From UBA2767 sp965228625 (GTDB lineage: Bacteria; Pseudomonadota; Alphaproteobacteria; Rhizobiales; Methyloligellaceae): a stretch of DNA of 64,000 nucleotides. The stretch lies in assembly GCA_965228625.1 (NCBI GenBank), contig OZ245829.1:3906001-3970000 (forward strand), read 5' to 3'. The notes beneath the pieces are model-generated. The model ran no database searches, was not told the origin of the DNA, and worked only from the letters and a program-made list of their open reading frames with translations. The translations under genes were made by a program, and so were the position numbers. Shown one piece after another: positions 1-9,339 of the stretch (position 1 is its first letter; each line of letters opens with the position of its first letter).

Positions 1-1
1 C

Positions 2-343
2 CCGAGCCCCTCGCTTCTGGCGACCGGCTACTATAACGCCATGTCGGCTGCCAAGATCTGCCTCGACAAGGTCGGCGGCAAACTGGATGACGGGCAGAAG
101 GCATTTCGCGCATGCCTGACCAATCTGGAACTGGATGCTCCGAACGGTAAGATCAAGCTCGACAAGAACCGTCAGGCCATTGGCGACAACTTCGTGACCG
201 AGGTTGTCGAAGAGGGTGGAAACCTGAAAAACAAGCTTGTGAAAATCGTACCGAACGTGAACCAGCAACTGAACATTGATCCGGCGAAGTTCAAGAAGAT
301 CGGACTTCCAAGCCGGGACGTGCCGGAGTGCAAGAAGCTCTGA
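2..343 (+). CDS. Branched-chain amino acid-type ABC transporter substrate-binding protein (C-terminal part)
   Basis: This is the last ~113 codons of a gene that begins before the window. The reading frame is open from base 2, with residues PSPSLLATGYYNAM followed by a lysine-rich C-terminus ending ECKKL. The GYYNAM stretch and the following amphipathic segment resemble the end of LivK-type (Peripla_BP_6) periplasmic binding proteins, which capture a substrate and deliver it to LivHM. The family call rests on this short tail plus context: livH, livM, livG and a livF fusion lie 4 kb downstream on the same strand, separated from it by two dehydrogenases and a regulator. The ligand cannot be told, because Liv-type systems also carry amides, urea and aromatic acids. 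Confidence 0.7.
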   Translation, partial: PSPSLLATGYYNAMSAAKICLDKVGGKLDDGQKAFRACLTNLELDAPNGKIKLDKNRQAIGDNFVTEVVEEGGNLKNKLVKIVPNVNQQLNIDPAKFKKIGLPSRDVPECKKL

Positions 344-473
344 TCCTCCTTCCTGCGCGATCGAGGTGGAGGGTTTCAGACGAAAAACCCTCCGCTTCGA
401 TCGATGCAGTCCTTCTTTGTTGCCGCACGGATAGGAAGATCGAGTTCCCGGGAGCCATTTGGCGGGCCGCCAC

Positions 474-1607
474 ATGTCGCTCATAACCTATTTGACGCGT
501 ATCCATTTCGCGGACGATGTCGCCGAAGACGCGCTGAGGGCAGAGTGCATCGCGAACGCGATCAGCCATGCGCTTGTCATCACCGATGAAGGGGTGGCGA
601 GTGCGGGTCTGCTCGACCGGGTCCTGGGTGCTTTCGACACGAAGACGGGAGTTACCGTTTTCACGGATACGCCCGAGAATCCAACCGAGGATGCCTGCAT
701 CGACGCCCTCGAGGTTTATCGCGAGAACGAATGTGACGGGCTGATCGCGCTCGGCGGCGGATCGGCCATGGACCTGACAAAAGCCGTGGCATTGCTCGCC
801 AGTCACGGCGGAGAACTCGTCTCCTATGCGGCCGTCGAAGGCGGCACCGCCCGCATCAAGGACACCCTGCCTCCCGTGATCGCCATTCCGACCACCGCGG
901 GAACGGGGTCCGAGGTTGGTCGCGGCGCCGTCATCGTTCTGCGGGACAACCGGAAACTGGGAATTCTCAGCCCGTTCCTGATTCCGAAAGCCGCAATCTG
1001 CGACGCAACAATGACGCTCACATTGCCGCCCTCCATAACGGCGGCAACGGGGATGGACGCAATCACGCATTGCGTCGAGACCTACATTTCGACTGCCTAC
1101 AATCCCCCTGCGGACGGCATCGCCATTGAAGGCCTGAAACGGGCGGCGTCGAATATCCGGCAGGCGACCGGAGACGGATCGGACATAGACGCACGTCGGG
1201 AAATGATGGCGGCGGCACTGAACGGCGCTTTGGCATTTCAGAAGGGGTTGGGCGGCGTGCATGCGATGAGCCACGCACTCGGTGGCTTGCCCGGTCACTC
1301 GCTGCATCACGGTATTCTCAACGCGATCCTTCTTCCGCACGTCCTTCGTTTCAATGAACCCGCGGTCGGTGAGCGTTACGGCGCGTTGAAATTTGCCATG
1401 GGACTGCCTGAAAAAGCTGACATCGCGTCAACCCTGACGAACCTCGTTTCGGAGCTGGGTCTGCCAACCCGGCTGCGAGAGTTGGGGATCACCGAAGACG
1501 AGATCGAAAGATCGGCGGTGCAGTCGGAAAAGGATCACACCAGCTCGACAAATCCACGCAAGGCCACCGTGGGCGACTATCGTCAGCTGCTTCAGGCGGC
1601 ATTCTAG
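474..1607 (+). CDS. Iron-containing alcohol dehydrogenase
   Basis: A cytoplasmic NAD(P)-dependent alcohol dehydrogenase of the group III (iron) family, 377 residues, the usual length. Near residue 100 is the nucleotide-binding GGGSAMD motif. The metal ligands expected for the family are visible: the Asp and His of GMDAITHCVE, the His of GGVHAMSHALGG and the His of HHGILNA. I chose the ATG at 474 (MSLITYL) over an in-frame TTG at 459, because a GGAG at 451 is too close to the TTG. An aldehyde dehydrogenase follows 16 bases downstream, so the pair could oxidise an alcohol to an acid via an aldehyde, or this enzyme could act as a reductase. Maleylacetate reductases share this fold and cannot be excluded. 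Confidence 0.85.
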   Translation: MSLITYLTRIHFADDVAEDALRAECIANAISHALVITDEGVASAGLLDRVLGAFDTKTGVTVFTDTPENPTEDACIDALEVYRENECDGLIALGGGSAMDLTKAVALLASHGGELVSYAAVEGGTARIKDTLPPVIAIPTTAGTGSEVGRGAVIVLRDNRKLGILSPFLIPKAAICDATMTLTLPPSITAATGMDAITHCVETYISTAYNPPADGIAIEGLKRAASNIRQATGDGSDIDARREMMAAALNGALAFQKGLGGVHAMSHALGGLPGHSLHHGILNAILLPHVLRFNEPAVGERYGALKFAMGLPEKADIASTLTNLVSELGLPTRLRELGITEDEIERSAVQSEKDHTSSTNPRKATVGDYRQLLQAAF

Positions 1608-1623
1608 CAAGTGAGGTTTCGAC

Positions 1624-3066
1624 ATGAGCGGCGACGTTAAGCGCAATCTGATCGCGGGCGAGTGGCGCGGCGGCGGGAATACCGTGGCGAACATCAACCC
1701 GTCCGACACGAATGATGTCGTCGGCGACTATGCGGTTGCTTCGAAAGAGGACGTATCCGCGGCGATCCGGGCGGCTGAGGACGCAGCAGCCGACTGGGGT
1801 CGGAGTGGCATACAGCAGCGCCATGACATTCTCCAGCAGGCGAGCACCGAGATATTCGAGCGCCGCGATGAAATTGGTCGCCTGCTCTCGCGCGAGGAGG
1901 GCAAGACCCTTGCGGAAGGCATTGGCGAGACAATCCGTGCGGCCCAGATTTTCGGCTTTTTCGCCGGCGAGTGTCTGCGTCTCAAAGGTGAAAAACTTGC
2001 CTCGGTGAGGCCGGGCATCGAGGTGGAGATCTCGCGCGAGCCGGTGGGTGTGGTGGGTGTGATCACACCGTGGAATTTTCCGATCGCGATCCCCGCCTGG
2101 AAGATCGCGCCGGCCATTTGCTACGGCAACACGGTCGTCTTCAAGCCCGCGGAACTCGTGCCCGGATGTGCGTGGGTCATTGTCGACATTCTGCATCGCG
2201 CAGGCATGCCGCCGGGAACGCTCAACCTTGTCGTCGGTCCCGGTTCGGTTGTCGGACAGGCGATCCTCGACAGCCCGCGCGTAAAGGCGATTACCTTTAC
2301 CGGGTCGCAGGCGACCGGATCGCGCGTGGCGGAAGCCAGTGTGCGGGTCATGCGCAAATTCCAGCTCGAAATGGGCGGCAAAAACCCGCTGGTCGTGCTG
2401 GATGATGCCGATCTCGACACGGCGGTGGATTGCGCGGTGAACGGCGCCTTCTATTCGACCGGCCAGCGATGCACGGCTTCATCGCGACTGGTCGTGACCG
2501 AAGGCATATATGGCAGGTTCGTTGAAGCCTGCTCCGAACGGATTCAAAAGCTCGTCGTCGGAGATGCGCTGGACGAAAACACGGACATTGGCCCTGTCGT
2601 CGATGATGCGCAACTGCAGCAGGATCTGCGCTACATCGAGATCGGTCGGCGTGAGGGAGCGTCCCTGCGGGCCGGTGGCGAGGTGCTGGCCCGTGACAAG
2701 CCCGGTTTCTATCTGCAGCCGGCCCTGTTCACGGATACGACCAACGATATGCAGATCAATCGCGACGAAATTTTCGGACCGGTGGCGGGCGTCATCCGGG
2801 TCAGGGATTATGACGAGGCCTTGCACGTGGCGAATGATACGGAATTCGGCCTGTCCGCAGGGATATGCACGACCAGCCTGAAACATGCAGCACACTTCAG
2901 GCGAAACGCACAGGCCGGCATGGTGATGGTCAACCTGCCGACCGCGGGTGTGGACTACCACGTGCCGTTCGGTGGCATGAAAGGCTCAAGCTTCGGGCCG
3001 CGCGAGCAGGGGAGTTATGCGGCCGAATTCCATACCAGCGTGAAGACCGCCTACGTGAATCCGTGA
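1624..3066 (+). CDS. NAD(P)-dependent aldehyde dehydrogenase
   Basis: A full-length (480 aa) class-3-fold aldehyde dehydrogenase that oxidises an aldehyde or semialdehyde to the carboxylate in the cytoplasm. The catalytic Cys lies in FYSTGQRCTAS (around residue 286). The general-base Glu is in LEMGGKNP and the N-terminal substrate tunnel motif is TPWNFPIA. The overall pattern resembles alpha-ketoglutarate semialdehyde/2,5-dioxopentanoate dehydrogenases, but the substrate is not provable from sequence. It starts 16 bases after the alcohol dehydrogenase stop, suggesting co-transcription. With the downstream Mo hydroxylase and lactonases it probably handles a late aldehyde of the same pathway. 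Confidence 0.88.
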   Translation: MSGDVKRNLIAGEWRGGGNTVANINPSDTNDVVGDYAVASKEDVSAAIRAAEDAAADWGRSGIQQRHDILQQASTEIFERRDEIGRLLSREEGKTLAEGIGETIRAAQIFGFFAGECLRLKGEKLASVRPGIEVEISREPVGVVGVITPWNFPIAIPAWKIAPAICYGNTVVFKPAELVPGCAWVIVDILHRAGMPPGTLNLVVGPGSVVGQAILDSPRVKAITFTGSQATGSRVAEASVRVMRKFQLEMGGKNPLVVLDDADLDTAVDCAVNGAFYSTGQRCTASSRLVVTEGIYGRFVEACSERIQKLVVGDALDENTDIGPVVDDAQLQQDLRYIEIGRREGASLRAGGEVLARDKPGFYLQPALFTDTTNDMQINRDEIFGPVAGVIRVRDYDEALHVANDTEFGLSAGICTTSLKHAAHFRRNAQAGMVMVNLPTAGVDYHVPFGGMKGSSFGPREQGSYAAEFHTSVKTAYVNP

Positions 3067-3197
3067 ACCGGAGACACACGTGCAATGGCGCTGAAATAGG
3101 CAAACCACTTGCCAAATCGCCTCAATTTCCATCATCATGAAACGAAAGGCGAGACTTAAGAACGAAAACCACCGCAAAATGCGGAGGATTGGGAGGA

Positions 3198-4034
3198 ATG
3201 AGTAAAGCAATCGCCTTGTGCCACGGCTCGTTTGGCCGTGCCAGCCTGTATCTGCAAGACCGCGATATGGCGACCCACGCCCATCGGGAAGGGCATCTGA
3301 TTTTCTATGTGTCGGGCCGCTACCCGACCATTCGCATTTGCGACGAACCGCATGTTCTGACACCCGATTTCGCGACTGCGATCAACCCCTGGCAACCGCA
3401 TAGCTACCATTCCGGTGACATCGAGCACGGCTCGTTTTCGCTTGTCTTGTACATCCGTCCCGAGTGGTTCCTGCATATGGCGCGGTCAGCGCAATACGGG
3501 CTCCGTTTCGGCCGCTCCGTCATCGAAATGACGCCAAGCATCACGGAGCTGGTGAAACGCGTCACCTATCTGCTGTTGGAAGGTGCCGAAACGCACTTGC
3601 TGGACGGGTATCTTTTCGAGCTTACGCAAGGCTCGTTCGAGCAAAGCTGGCAGTGGACTAACAAGGACGACCACGTGAATTTGCCCTGTGCGGCGCCAAG
3701 CGATTTTCGCATCAGGAAATCAATCGGTCTCATGAAGTCCAGGATCGGCGAAGGAGAGGGTATCTCGTTCGATGCAATAGCACGCGATGCCGGCCTTTCA
3801 CGCCCGCATTTCTTCAAGCTTTTCCGCGAAAACACTGGTCTTACGCCGAATATTTACCTCAATACGCTGCGCATGGAGACCGCCATCGACATGCTGACGT
3901 CGTCCAGTGATGCAGTGACATCAATCGGGCTCGATCTCGGGTTTTCCTCACAGGCGAGTTTCACGCGTTTCTTCATATCGAACGTCGGCATACCGCCGTC
4001 GAACTATCGCCGCGTCGTGCAAATGGCCGCCTGA
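3198..4034 (+). CDS. AraC-family transcriptional regulator
   Basis: A 278-residue regulator with a cupin-like sensing half (residues 1-160, including HREGHLIFYVSG) and a C-terminal double helix-turn-helix (residues ~180-275). The signature SFDAIARDAGLSRPHFFK is followed by the second helix pair around IGLDLGFSSQASFTRFF. I prefer the ATG at 3198 to the in-frame TTG at 3189, because GGAGGA at 3183 is then correctly spaced. It sits between the dehydrogenase pair and livH, with 163 bp before it and 220 bp after it, so it is the natural local regulator of the catabolic locus. The inducer is unknown, presumably the imported substrate or an intermediate. Confidence 0.88.
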   Translation: MSKAIALCHGSFGRASLYLQDRDMATHAHREGHLIFYVSGRYPTIRICDEPHVLTPDFATAINPWQPHSYHSGDIEHGSFSLVLYIRPEWFLHMARSAQYGLRFGRSVIEMTPSITELVKRVTYLLLEGAETHLLDGYLFELTQGSFEQSWQWTNKDDHVNLPCAAPSDFRIRKSIGLMKSRIGEGEGISFDAIARDAGLSRPHFFKLFRENTGLTPNIYLNTLRMETAIDMLTSSSDAVTSIGLDLGFSSQASFTRFFISNVGIPPSNYRRVVQMAA

Positions 4035-4076
4035 CCGGGCGAAATCGCGTTCAATTATCGTCGTTCGAGACTGAAA

Positions 4077-4101
4077 GGTATACCCTTCATACTGTCGGGT
4101 A
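4077..4101. promoter_or_regulatory. Inverted-repeat candidate operator upstream of livH
   Basis: In the 220-bp gap between the AraC gene and livH, the palindrome GGTATACC (4077-4084) overlaps a second inverted repeat, TACCC (4081-4085) with GGGTA (4097-4101). This could be a regulator site for the transporter operon. It is a structural observation only, and no matching copy was found elsewhere in the window. Confidence 0.25.
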
Positions 4102-4254
4102 TGCGATTCGCGGTAACAGCTTCTATCATATCTCGAATTCCCGATGCGCAATGCGCGCGCTCGAATCCTGGGAGGATGATTTGGGCAAACACCGCGGAGA
4201 CGCCCGGTATGTCGTAAACCCGGCATTTGCGAAGCCTTTGACCAAAGGCCGGCA

Positions 4255-5268
4255 ATGAGGGAATTCGTACAGCGCAATCCGATCTGGTCTCTGATTATTG
4301 CGCTCTTGGCTGCCATATTCGTGTGGGCGATTGTCGCGCCATGGCCGCCGGGCTTCGTCGAGACCTTCGGCCGCAAGAAGATCTTTCTGAATGCGTTGCT
4401 CAACGGCATCACGCTGGGGGCGCTGTACTTCCTCGTTGCCAGCGGTTTTACGCTGATCTTCGGGTTGATGAAAAACGTCAACCTTGCCCACGGTTCGCTT
4501 TATCTGTTCGGGGGCTACATCGGGTACGAGATAGCGGAGTCCACGGGCTGGTGGCTTCTCAGCTTCGTCGTTGCATTCATTGTGGTCGCCGCCGTCGGCG
4601 TCCTGCTGCAGGTCCTGGTCTTCCGGCGGATGGAGGGAGAAGACCTGCGCCAGACCCTCGTCACGATCGGTTTCTCGATCGTCTTTGCCGACCTTCTGCT
4701 TTGGATCTGGGGTGGGGATTTTTACCAGATTCTCACCCCGGAAGTGCTCTCCGGACCCGTTACGCTGCCGCTCGTTTCTGCCGTGAAAAGCAGCGGCGAC
4801 ATCGTCTACCTCAAATATCCGGTCGTTCGAATTGTCATCCTTGTGGCCGCCGTCGTAATCGGCGTAGCGATGTGGTTGGCGCTCAACAGGACACGCGTCG
4901 GCATGCTGGTGCGGGCCGGCGTCGATGACCGCGATATGCTCTCGGCGACTGGCGTCCGCATTCAGCACGTCTTCGTTATCGTTTTCGCGTTCGGGGCGGG
5001 GCTGGCAGGCGTCGCAGGCGTGGTCGGCGGTACGTTCCAGTCGCTCGCGCCGGGCGAGGACATCCGCTTTCTGCTTGCCTCGCTCGTGGTGGTGATTGTC
5101 GGCGGCATGGGGTCGATCCCCGGGGCGGCGTTGGGGGCGCTGCTCATTGGATTGGCAGAGCAATTCGGCTCGGTGTACATGCCGACCTACGCGGTCGTCC
5201 TGACATTTCTGATCTTGGTTCTAGTGCTCGCGTTCCGCCCGCAGGGCCTGTTGGGGAACCGGAGTTGA
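4255..5268 (+). CDS. livH: Branched-chain amino acid-type ABC transporter permease LivH
   Basis: An inner-membrane permease of 337 residues, somewhat longer than typical LivH (~300) because of an extra N-terminal helix (residues ~10-32). The family stretch NGITLGALYFLVASGFTLIF (around residues 48-67) is followed by NLAHGSLYLFGGY. The C-terminal coupling region has VIVGGMGSIPGAALGALLIG. With LivM it forms the translocation pore for a ligand delivered by the periplasmic binding protein. It is followed after 4 bases by livM, and the whole set to at least 10.17 kb looks like one transcript. The start ATG is preceded by AAAGG at a good distance. Substrate unknown. Confidence 0.92.
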   Translation: MREFVQRNPIWSLIIALLAAIFVWAIVAPWPPGFVETFGRKKIFLNALLNGITLGALYFLVASGFTLIFGLMKNVNLAHGSLYLFGGYIGYEIAESTGWWLLSFVVAFIVVAAVGVLLQVLVFRRMEGEDLRQTLVTIGFSIVFADLLLWIWGGDFYQILTPEVLSGPVTLPLVSAVKSSGDIVYLKYPVVRIVILVAAVVIGVAMWLALNRTRVGMLVRAGVDDRDMLSATGVRIQHVFVIVFAFGAGLAGVAGVVGGTFQSLAPGEDIRFLLASLVVVIVGGMGSIPGAALGALLIGLAEQFGSVYMPTYAVVLTFLILVLVLAFRPQGLLGNRS

Positions 5269-5272
5269 CGCG

Positions 5273-6361
5273 ATGGCCGTGACCGAACATTCGAGCGAGA
5301 CGCGCGCATTGCCGGCGGACCGGAGATGGCCCGTCTATTCACCGGCACAGATCCCGCCAGCGTACTGGGTCGTGGGTGCGATTCTGATTTTCATGCCGGC
5401 GTTCGCCAGTGATTTCGTGCTGTTCCAGATCTTCGGATGGTCCTTCATCCTCGGCATGATCGCCTTGAGCCTGATGTTCCTCGCCGGTTACGGCGGAATG
5501 GTCAGCCTGGTGCAGATGTCGGTCGCGGCCTGCGCGGCCTATATGGTGGCCATTTTTGGCCACAGCGCCATCGATCAGGTGTCCCTGGGCTGGCCCTGGT
5601 GGGTGGCCGTGCCGATCGCACTGCTGATCGCGACGGCTTTCGGAACGCTTGCCGGCGCGCTCGCCGTGCGAACCGAAGGCATCTACATGATCATGATCAC
5701 ACTGGCGATCGCCTCCGCGTTTTTCTACTTCACGCGCCAGAATTACGTGATCTTCAACGGGTTCAGCGGGTTCAACGGTGTCCTGCCGCCGGAGCTGTTT
5801 GGCGTGAACTGGCGCAATCCCGTTCCATTTTACTATCTCGCATTGTTCTGGGCGGTGGTCGCCTATCTGATCGTCCTTTATGTCTCGAGGGCCCCGTTCG
5901 GGCTCGCCTTGCAGGGCGTGCGCGACAATGCGCGGCGCATGGAAGCGCTCGGTTACAACGTGACCCTGCACCGGATTGCGGCATATGCTTTCGCGAGTGC
6001 AATTGCCGCGGTGGCAGGCGTTCTTCTTGTCTGGCTGAACGCGCAGGTATCGCCCGGAACGGCGGGAATTGGTCCGGTCATCGACATACTGATCATCGCC
6101 GTGGTCGGCGGCCTCGGCCGGCCGATCGGTCCGTTCATCGGCGCACTGATCTATGTGGTGCTGCGGACCTTTGCGCTCGATTTTCTCGTTTCAATCGGGC
6201 TGTCCGGCGAGCGCTTTCAGCTTCTGATCGGCCTGGGATTCCTGGTGATCGTATTCTGGTCTCCGGACGGTGTGCTCGGCCTGTGGGACAGGTTCAAGTC
6301 GCGGCTGGCGTCGCGCGATCTCACGTCCAGACCACCTGAATCCAGGGAGGACAGGATATGA
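5273..6361 (+). CDS. livM: Branched-chain amino acid-type ABC transporter permease LivM
   Basis: The second permease of the Liv-type importer, 362 residues with about nine hydrophobic segments. LivM hallmarks are visible: LAGYGGMVSLVQMSVAACAA near residue 65, YNVTLHRIAAYAFASAIAAV near 225-245, and VVGGLGRPIGPFIGALIY near 275. It overlaps livG by 4 bases (ATGA), indicating translational coupling. The ~35-residue N-terminus before the first helix is polar and of no known role. It works with LivH, LivG and the LivF domain of the next fusion protein in uptake across the inner membrane. Confidence 0.92.
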   Translation: MAVTEHSSETRALPADRRWPVYSPAQIPPAYWVVGAILIFMPAFASDFVLFQIFGWSFILGMIALSLMFLAGYGGMVSLVQMSVAACAAYMVAIFGHSAIDQVSLGWPWWVAVPIALLIATAFGTLAGALAVRTEGIYMIMITLAIASAFFYFTRQNYVIFNGFSGFNGVLPPELFGVNWRNPVPFYYLALFWAVVAYLIVLYVSRAPFGLALQGVRDNARRMEALGYNVTLHRIAAYAFASAIAAVAGVLLVWLNAQVSPGTAGIGPVIDILIIAVVGGLGRPIGPFIGALIYVVLRTFALDFLVSIGLSGERFQLLIGLGFLVIVFWSPDGVLGLWDRFKSRLASRDLTSRPPESREDRI

Positions 6362-7149
6362 ACGTCGCCGTCGCCCAGAACCTGACGTCGGCGGGGACAG
6401 CAAACGCCCTGGAACTGCGTGGAGTCAGCCGTCTGTTTGGTGCGCTTGCCGCGCTCGACGATGTCACGCTCACGGTCCGGCCGGGCGAGCGCCGGGCCGT
6501 GCTCGGATCGAACGGCGCCGGCAAGACCACGCTGTTCAACTGCATTACCGGCGATTTTCTGCCCACCTCGGGAACGATCCGTCTGTTCGGCGAGGACGTC
6601 ACACGTTTTCCGCCGCACGAACGCATTCGGCGCGGACTGCGCCGCACCTATCAGATCTCGCTGCTGTTTGGCGGTTTGAGCGTGATCGACAACATCTATC
6701 TCGCGTGCCGGGGGGTGTCGCGCGCCCGGTTTTCGCTGTTGCGACCACGCCGGAACGATGCGCTGATGCACTCCGCGATCGAGCTTGCGCGTGCCGTGCA
6801 TCTTGACGATGAGCGGGACACGCTCGTCTCCAAGCTGTCCTACGGGCAACAGCGTCAGCTTGAGATTGCCCTGGCGCTGGCCGGCGCGCCGCGCTTCATC
6901 CTGTTTGACGAGCCCGCTGCCGGATTGTCGCCCGCGGAGCGGCGCGACCTGATCGAGATCCTCAGCGGTTTGCCCGAACATATGGGCTACATCATCATCG
7001 AGCATGACATGGACGTGGCTCTGCGCGTCTCGGAGAGCGTCACGATGATGCACAACGGCCGCGTCTTCAAAGAGGGCAAACCGAACGAAATCGAAGCCGA
7101 TCCGGAGGTGCAGGAATTGTATCTCGGGGGAGAGTTCTCCCATGGCTGA
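6358..7149 (+). CDS. livG: ABC transporter ATP-binding protein LivG
   Basis: A cytoplasmic ATPase of 263 residues that powers the LivHM permease. Walker A is GSNGAGKTT (residues 50-58), the ABC signature is LSYGQQRQLEIALAL, and Walker B is FILFDEPAAGL with the H-loop at IIEHDMD. The first ~17 residues form a nonconserved extension. It overlaps livM at its 5' end and the next gene by 8 bases at its 3' end, so the ATPases are probably made in equal amounts. LivG-type length is normal. No defects seen. Confidence 0.93.
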   Translation: MNVAVAQNLTSAGTANALELRGVSRLFGALAALDDVTLTVRPGERRAVLGSNGAGKTTLFNCITGDFLPTSGTIRLFGEDVTRFPPHERIRRGLRRTYQISLLFGGLSVIDNIYLACRGVSRARFSLLRPRRNDALMHSAIELARAVHLDDERDTLVSKLSYGQQRQLEIALALAGAPRFILFDEPAAGLSPAERRDLIEILSGLPEHMGYIIIEHDMDVALRVSESVTMMHNGRVFKEGKPNEIEADPEVQELYLGGEFSHG

Positions 7150-9337
7150 GCCGATCCTCGAAATACGCGGCCTCAATGTCTACTACGGGTCATCTCACGC
7201 CCTGCAGGGCGTCGATCTGACCCTTGAACACGGTGTCTTGTCCGTCGTCGGCCGCAACGGGATGGGCAAGACGACCCTGTGCCAGGCCATCATGGGACTG
7301 GTTCCCGTCAGCTCCGGCACCATCCGTCTTGCGGGCCGGACGATCACCAACATGCCGACTGCCGACATTGCCCGTCTTGGCATTGGTTATGTGCCGCAGG
7401 GCCGAAGATTGTGGCCCTCCCTGACAGTTGACGAGCATTTGCGTCTGGTTTCGGCTGGGCATGAAGGTGACTGGTCCATGGACCGCATCTACTCCACCTT
7501 TCCGCGGCTCGCGGAGCGCCGGAGCAACTACGGCAGCCAGCTCTCGGGCGGCGAGCAGCAGATGCTGGCGATCTCGCGCGCGCTCCTGCTGAATCCCCGT
7601 CTGCTTGTCATGGACGAACCGACGGAAGGGTTGGCGCCGGTCATCGTCGCGCAGGTGGACGACATTCTGCTCCATCTCGGCGAGGAGTCGGATATCGACG
7701 TTCTGTTGATCGAACAGAACATCGGGGTGGCGACCGCGGTCTCCGAAAACGTCGCCATCATGGTCAACGGCCGGATCAACCGCATCATGGACGCGAGCCG
7801 GCTGTCCGCCGACCGCGAACTGCAGCAGAACCTGCTCGGCGTCGGCCGTCACGGTGACGCGGATCTGCCGGCAATGGACGATTTGGCGGATGTGTCCGCA
7901 TCCGATGCCGACGCCCGGGCGCGCGGGACGCCGAAGATCTACATTTCGAATCCCCAAATCCCGACACGATGGACGCCTCCCGCACCGGTCCGCCGCATCG
8001 AGGCGGCGGCGCGTACCGACTCCAGCGCGATGCGTACAAGCGCAGCCGCGGAGAAAGTCGATCTTCGACCGCTGTCGACAACCGGGCAGGATGTGGTCCT
8101 GGTGGCGGGCACACTTGATACCAAGGGCGCGGAACTCAGGTTCATTCGCGACATCATCAAGTCCAAGGGCATCCCGGTGCGCATTGTCGATCTCTCGACA
8201 TCGGGAAAGCAATCGAGCGCAGAGGTTCCGCCGCATCAGGTGGCTGCGTTCCATCCGCGCGGTGCTTCGGGCGTGTTCACCAGTGACCGCGGCACGTCCG
8301 TGGCCGGCATGACCATCGCATTCGAGCGCTGGATCGCGCGGCAGTCAGGCATCGCCGGCATCATCAGCGCCGCCGGATCGGGCGGCACGGCAATCGTCGC
8401 CCCGGCCATGCGCGCGCTGCCGCTCGGGATCCCGAAAATCATGATCTCAACGGTCGCCTCCGGGGACGTGCAGAAGTATGTCGGCCCGTCCGACATTCTC
8501 ATGCTGCACTCCGTGGCGGACGTTCAGGGTCTGAACTCCATCACCCGCGAAATACTCGGCAATGGCGCGCATGCTATTTGCGGGATGGTCAATGCCCGCA
8601 GCGCCGGCGGAGATGAGCGGAGCGCGCGAGCCGAATCGCACGAAAAGCCGGCGGTCGGGCTGACCATGTTCGGCGTCACGACACCGTGTGTGCAGCAGGT
8701 GACCGCAGCCCTCGACAGCGAGTTCGATTGCCTCGTCTTTCACGCTACCGGCATCGGCGGCCAGTGCATGGAGAAACTGGTCGACTCGGGCATGTTGAAG
8801 GGCGTCATCGACATCACCACGACGGAAGTCTGTGACTACTTCATGGGCGGTGTCTTTGCGGCGACCGAGGACCGGTTCGGCGCCATCATCCGCACGCGCA
8901 TGCCTTACGTGGGCGCCTGCGGCGCGCTCGACATGGTCAATTTCGGCCCACCGGAATCCGTGCCTGACAAATACAGCGGCCGGACGTTCTACGAGCATAA
9001 CCCGCAGGTCACGCTGATGCGGACGACGCCCGAGGAGAACGAGCGTATGGGCCGCTGGATCGGGGAGCGGCTGAACGAGATGGAAGGCCCGGTCCGGTTC
9101 TTTCTGCCCGAAGGCGGTGTTTCGCTGCTCGACGCGCCGGGCCAGGCGTTTCACGACCCGGCAGCGGACAAGGCCTTGTTCGACGCGCTGGAACGCACGG
9201 TCACCCAGACGTCGGCCCGCCAGCTCATCAAGGTTCCGCACAACATCAACGACCCGGAATTCTCGGACGAAATCGTGAGCACGTTCTACGCGTTGCATGG
9301 CGGTCGCGGGTCCGCGCAACAACAGGCAAGGAATTGA
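7142..9337 (+). CDS. Fusion of LivF ABC ATPase with Tm-1-like (UPF0261) domain
   Basis: A 731-residue two-domain protein. Residues 1-~236 are a complete LivF ATPase: Walker A GRNGMGKTT (37-45), signature LSGGEQQMLAISRAL and Walker B LLVMDEPTEGL. Residues ~237-316 are a disordered Ala/Arg/Pro linker. Residues 317-731 form a Tm-1-like/UPF0261 domain beginning DVVLVAGTLDTKGAE, with GIISAAGSGGTAIVAPAMRA and a C-terminal FFLPEGGVSLLDAPGQ. The UPF0261 family is named after the tomato Tm-1 protein and its bacterial function is not established. The next gene encodes the TIM-barrel that is the other half of Tm-1. The fusion places this enigmatic domain on the transporter ATPase, suggesting coupling of uptake to an intracellular step. 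The reading frame shows no sign of an artificial join. Confidence 0.9.
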   Translation: MAEPILEIRGLNVYYGSSHALQGVDLTLEHGVLSVVGRNGMGKTTLCQAIMGLVPVSSGTIRLAGRTITNMPTADIARLGIGYVPQGRRLWPSLTVDEHLRLVSAGHEGDWSMDRIYSTFPRLAERRSNYGSQLSGGEQQMLAISRALLLNPRLLVMDEPTEGLAPVIVAQVDDILLHLGEESDIDVLLIEQNIGVATAVSENVAIMVNGRINRIMDASRLSADRELQQNLLGVGRHGDADLPAMDDLADVSASDADARARGTPKIYISNPQIPTRWTPPAPVRRIEAAARTDSSAMRTSAAAEKVDLRPLSTTGQDVVLVAGTLDTKGAELRFIRDIIKSKGIPVRIVDLSTSGKQSSAEVPPHQVAAFHPRGASGVFTSDRGTSVAGMTIAFERWIARQSGIAGIISAAGSGGTAIVAPAMRALPLGIPKIMISTVASGDVQKYVGPSDILMLHSVADVQGLNSITREILGNGAHAICGMVNARSAGGDERSARAESHEKPAVGLTMFGVTTPCVQQVTAALDSEFDCLVFHATGIGGQCMEKLVDSGMLKGVIDITTTEVCDYFMGGVFAATEDRFGAIIRTRMPYVGACGALDMVNFGPPESVPDKYSGRTFYEHNPQVTLMRTTPEENERMGRWIGERLNEMEGPVRFFLPEGGVSLLDAPGQAFHDPAADKALFDALERTVTQTSARQLIKVPHNINDPEFSDEIVSTFYALHGGRGSAQQQARN

Positions 9338-9339
9338 GT

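Noticed and set aside
4176..4217. A 13-codon leader peptide (ATG 4176) before livH
   Set aside because: GGAGG directly abuts the ATG, which is too close for normal initiation, and no attenuator structure follows.
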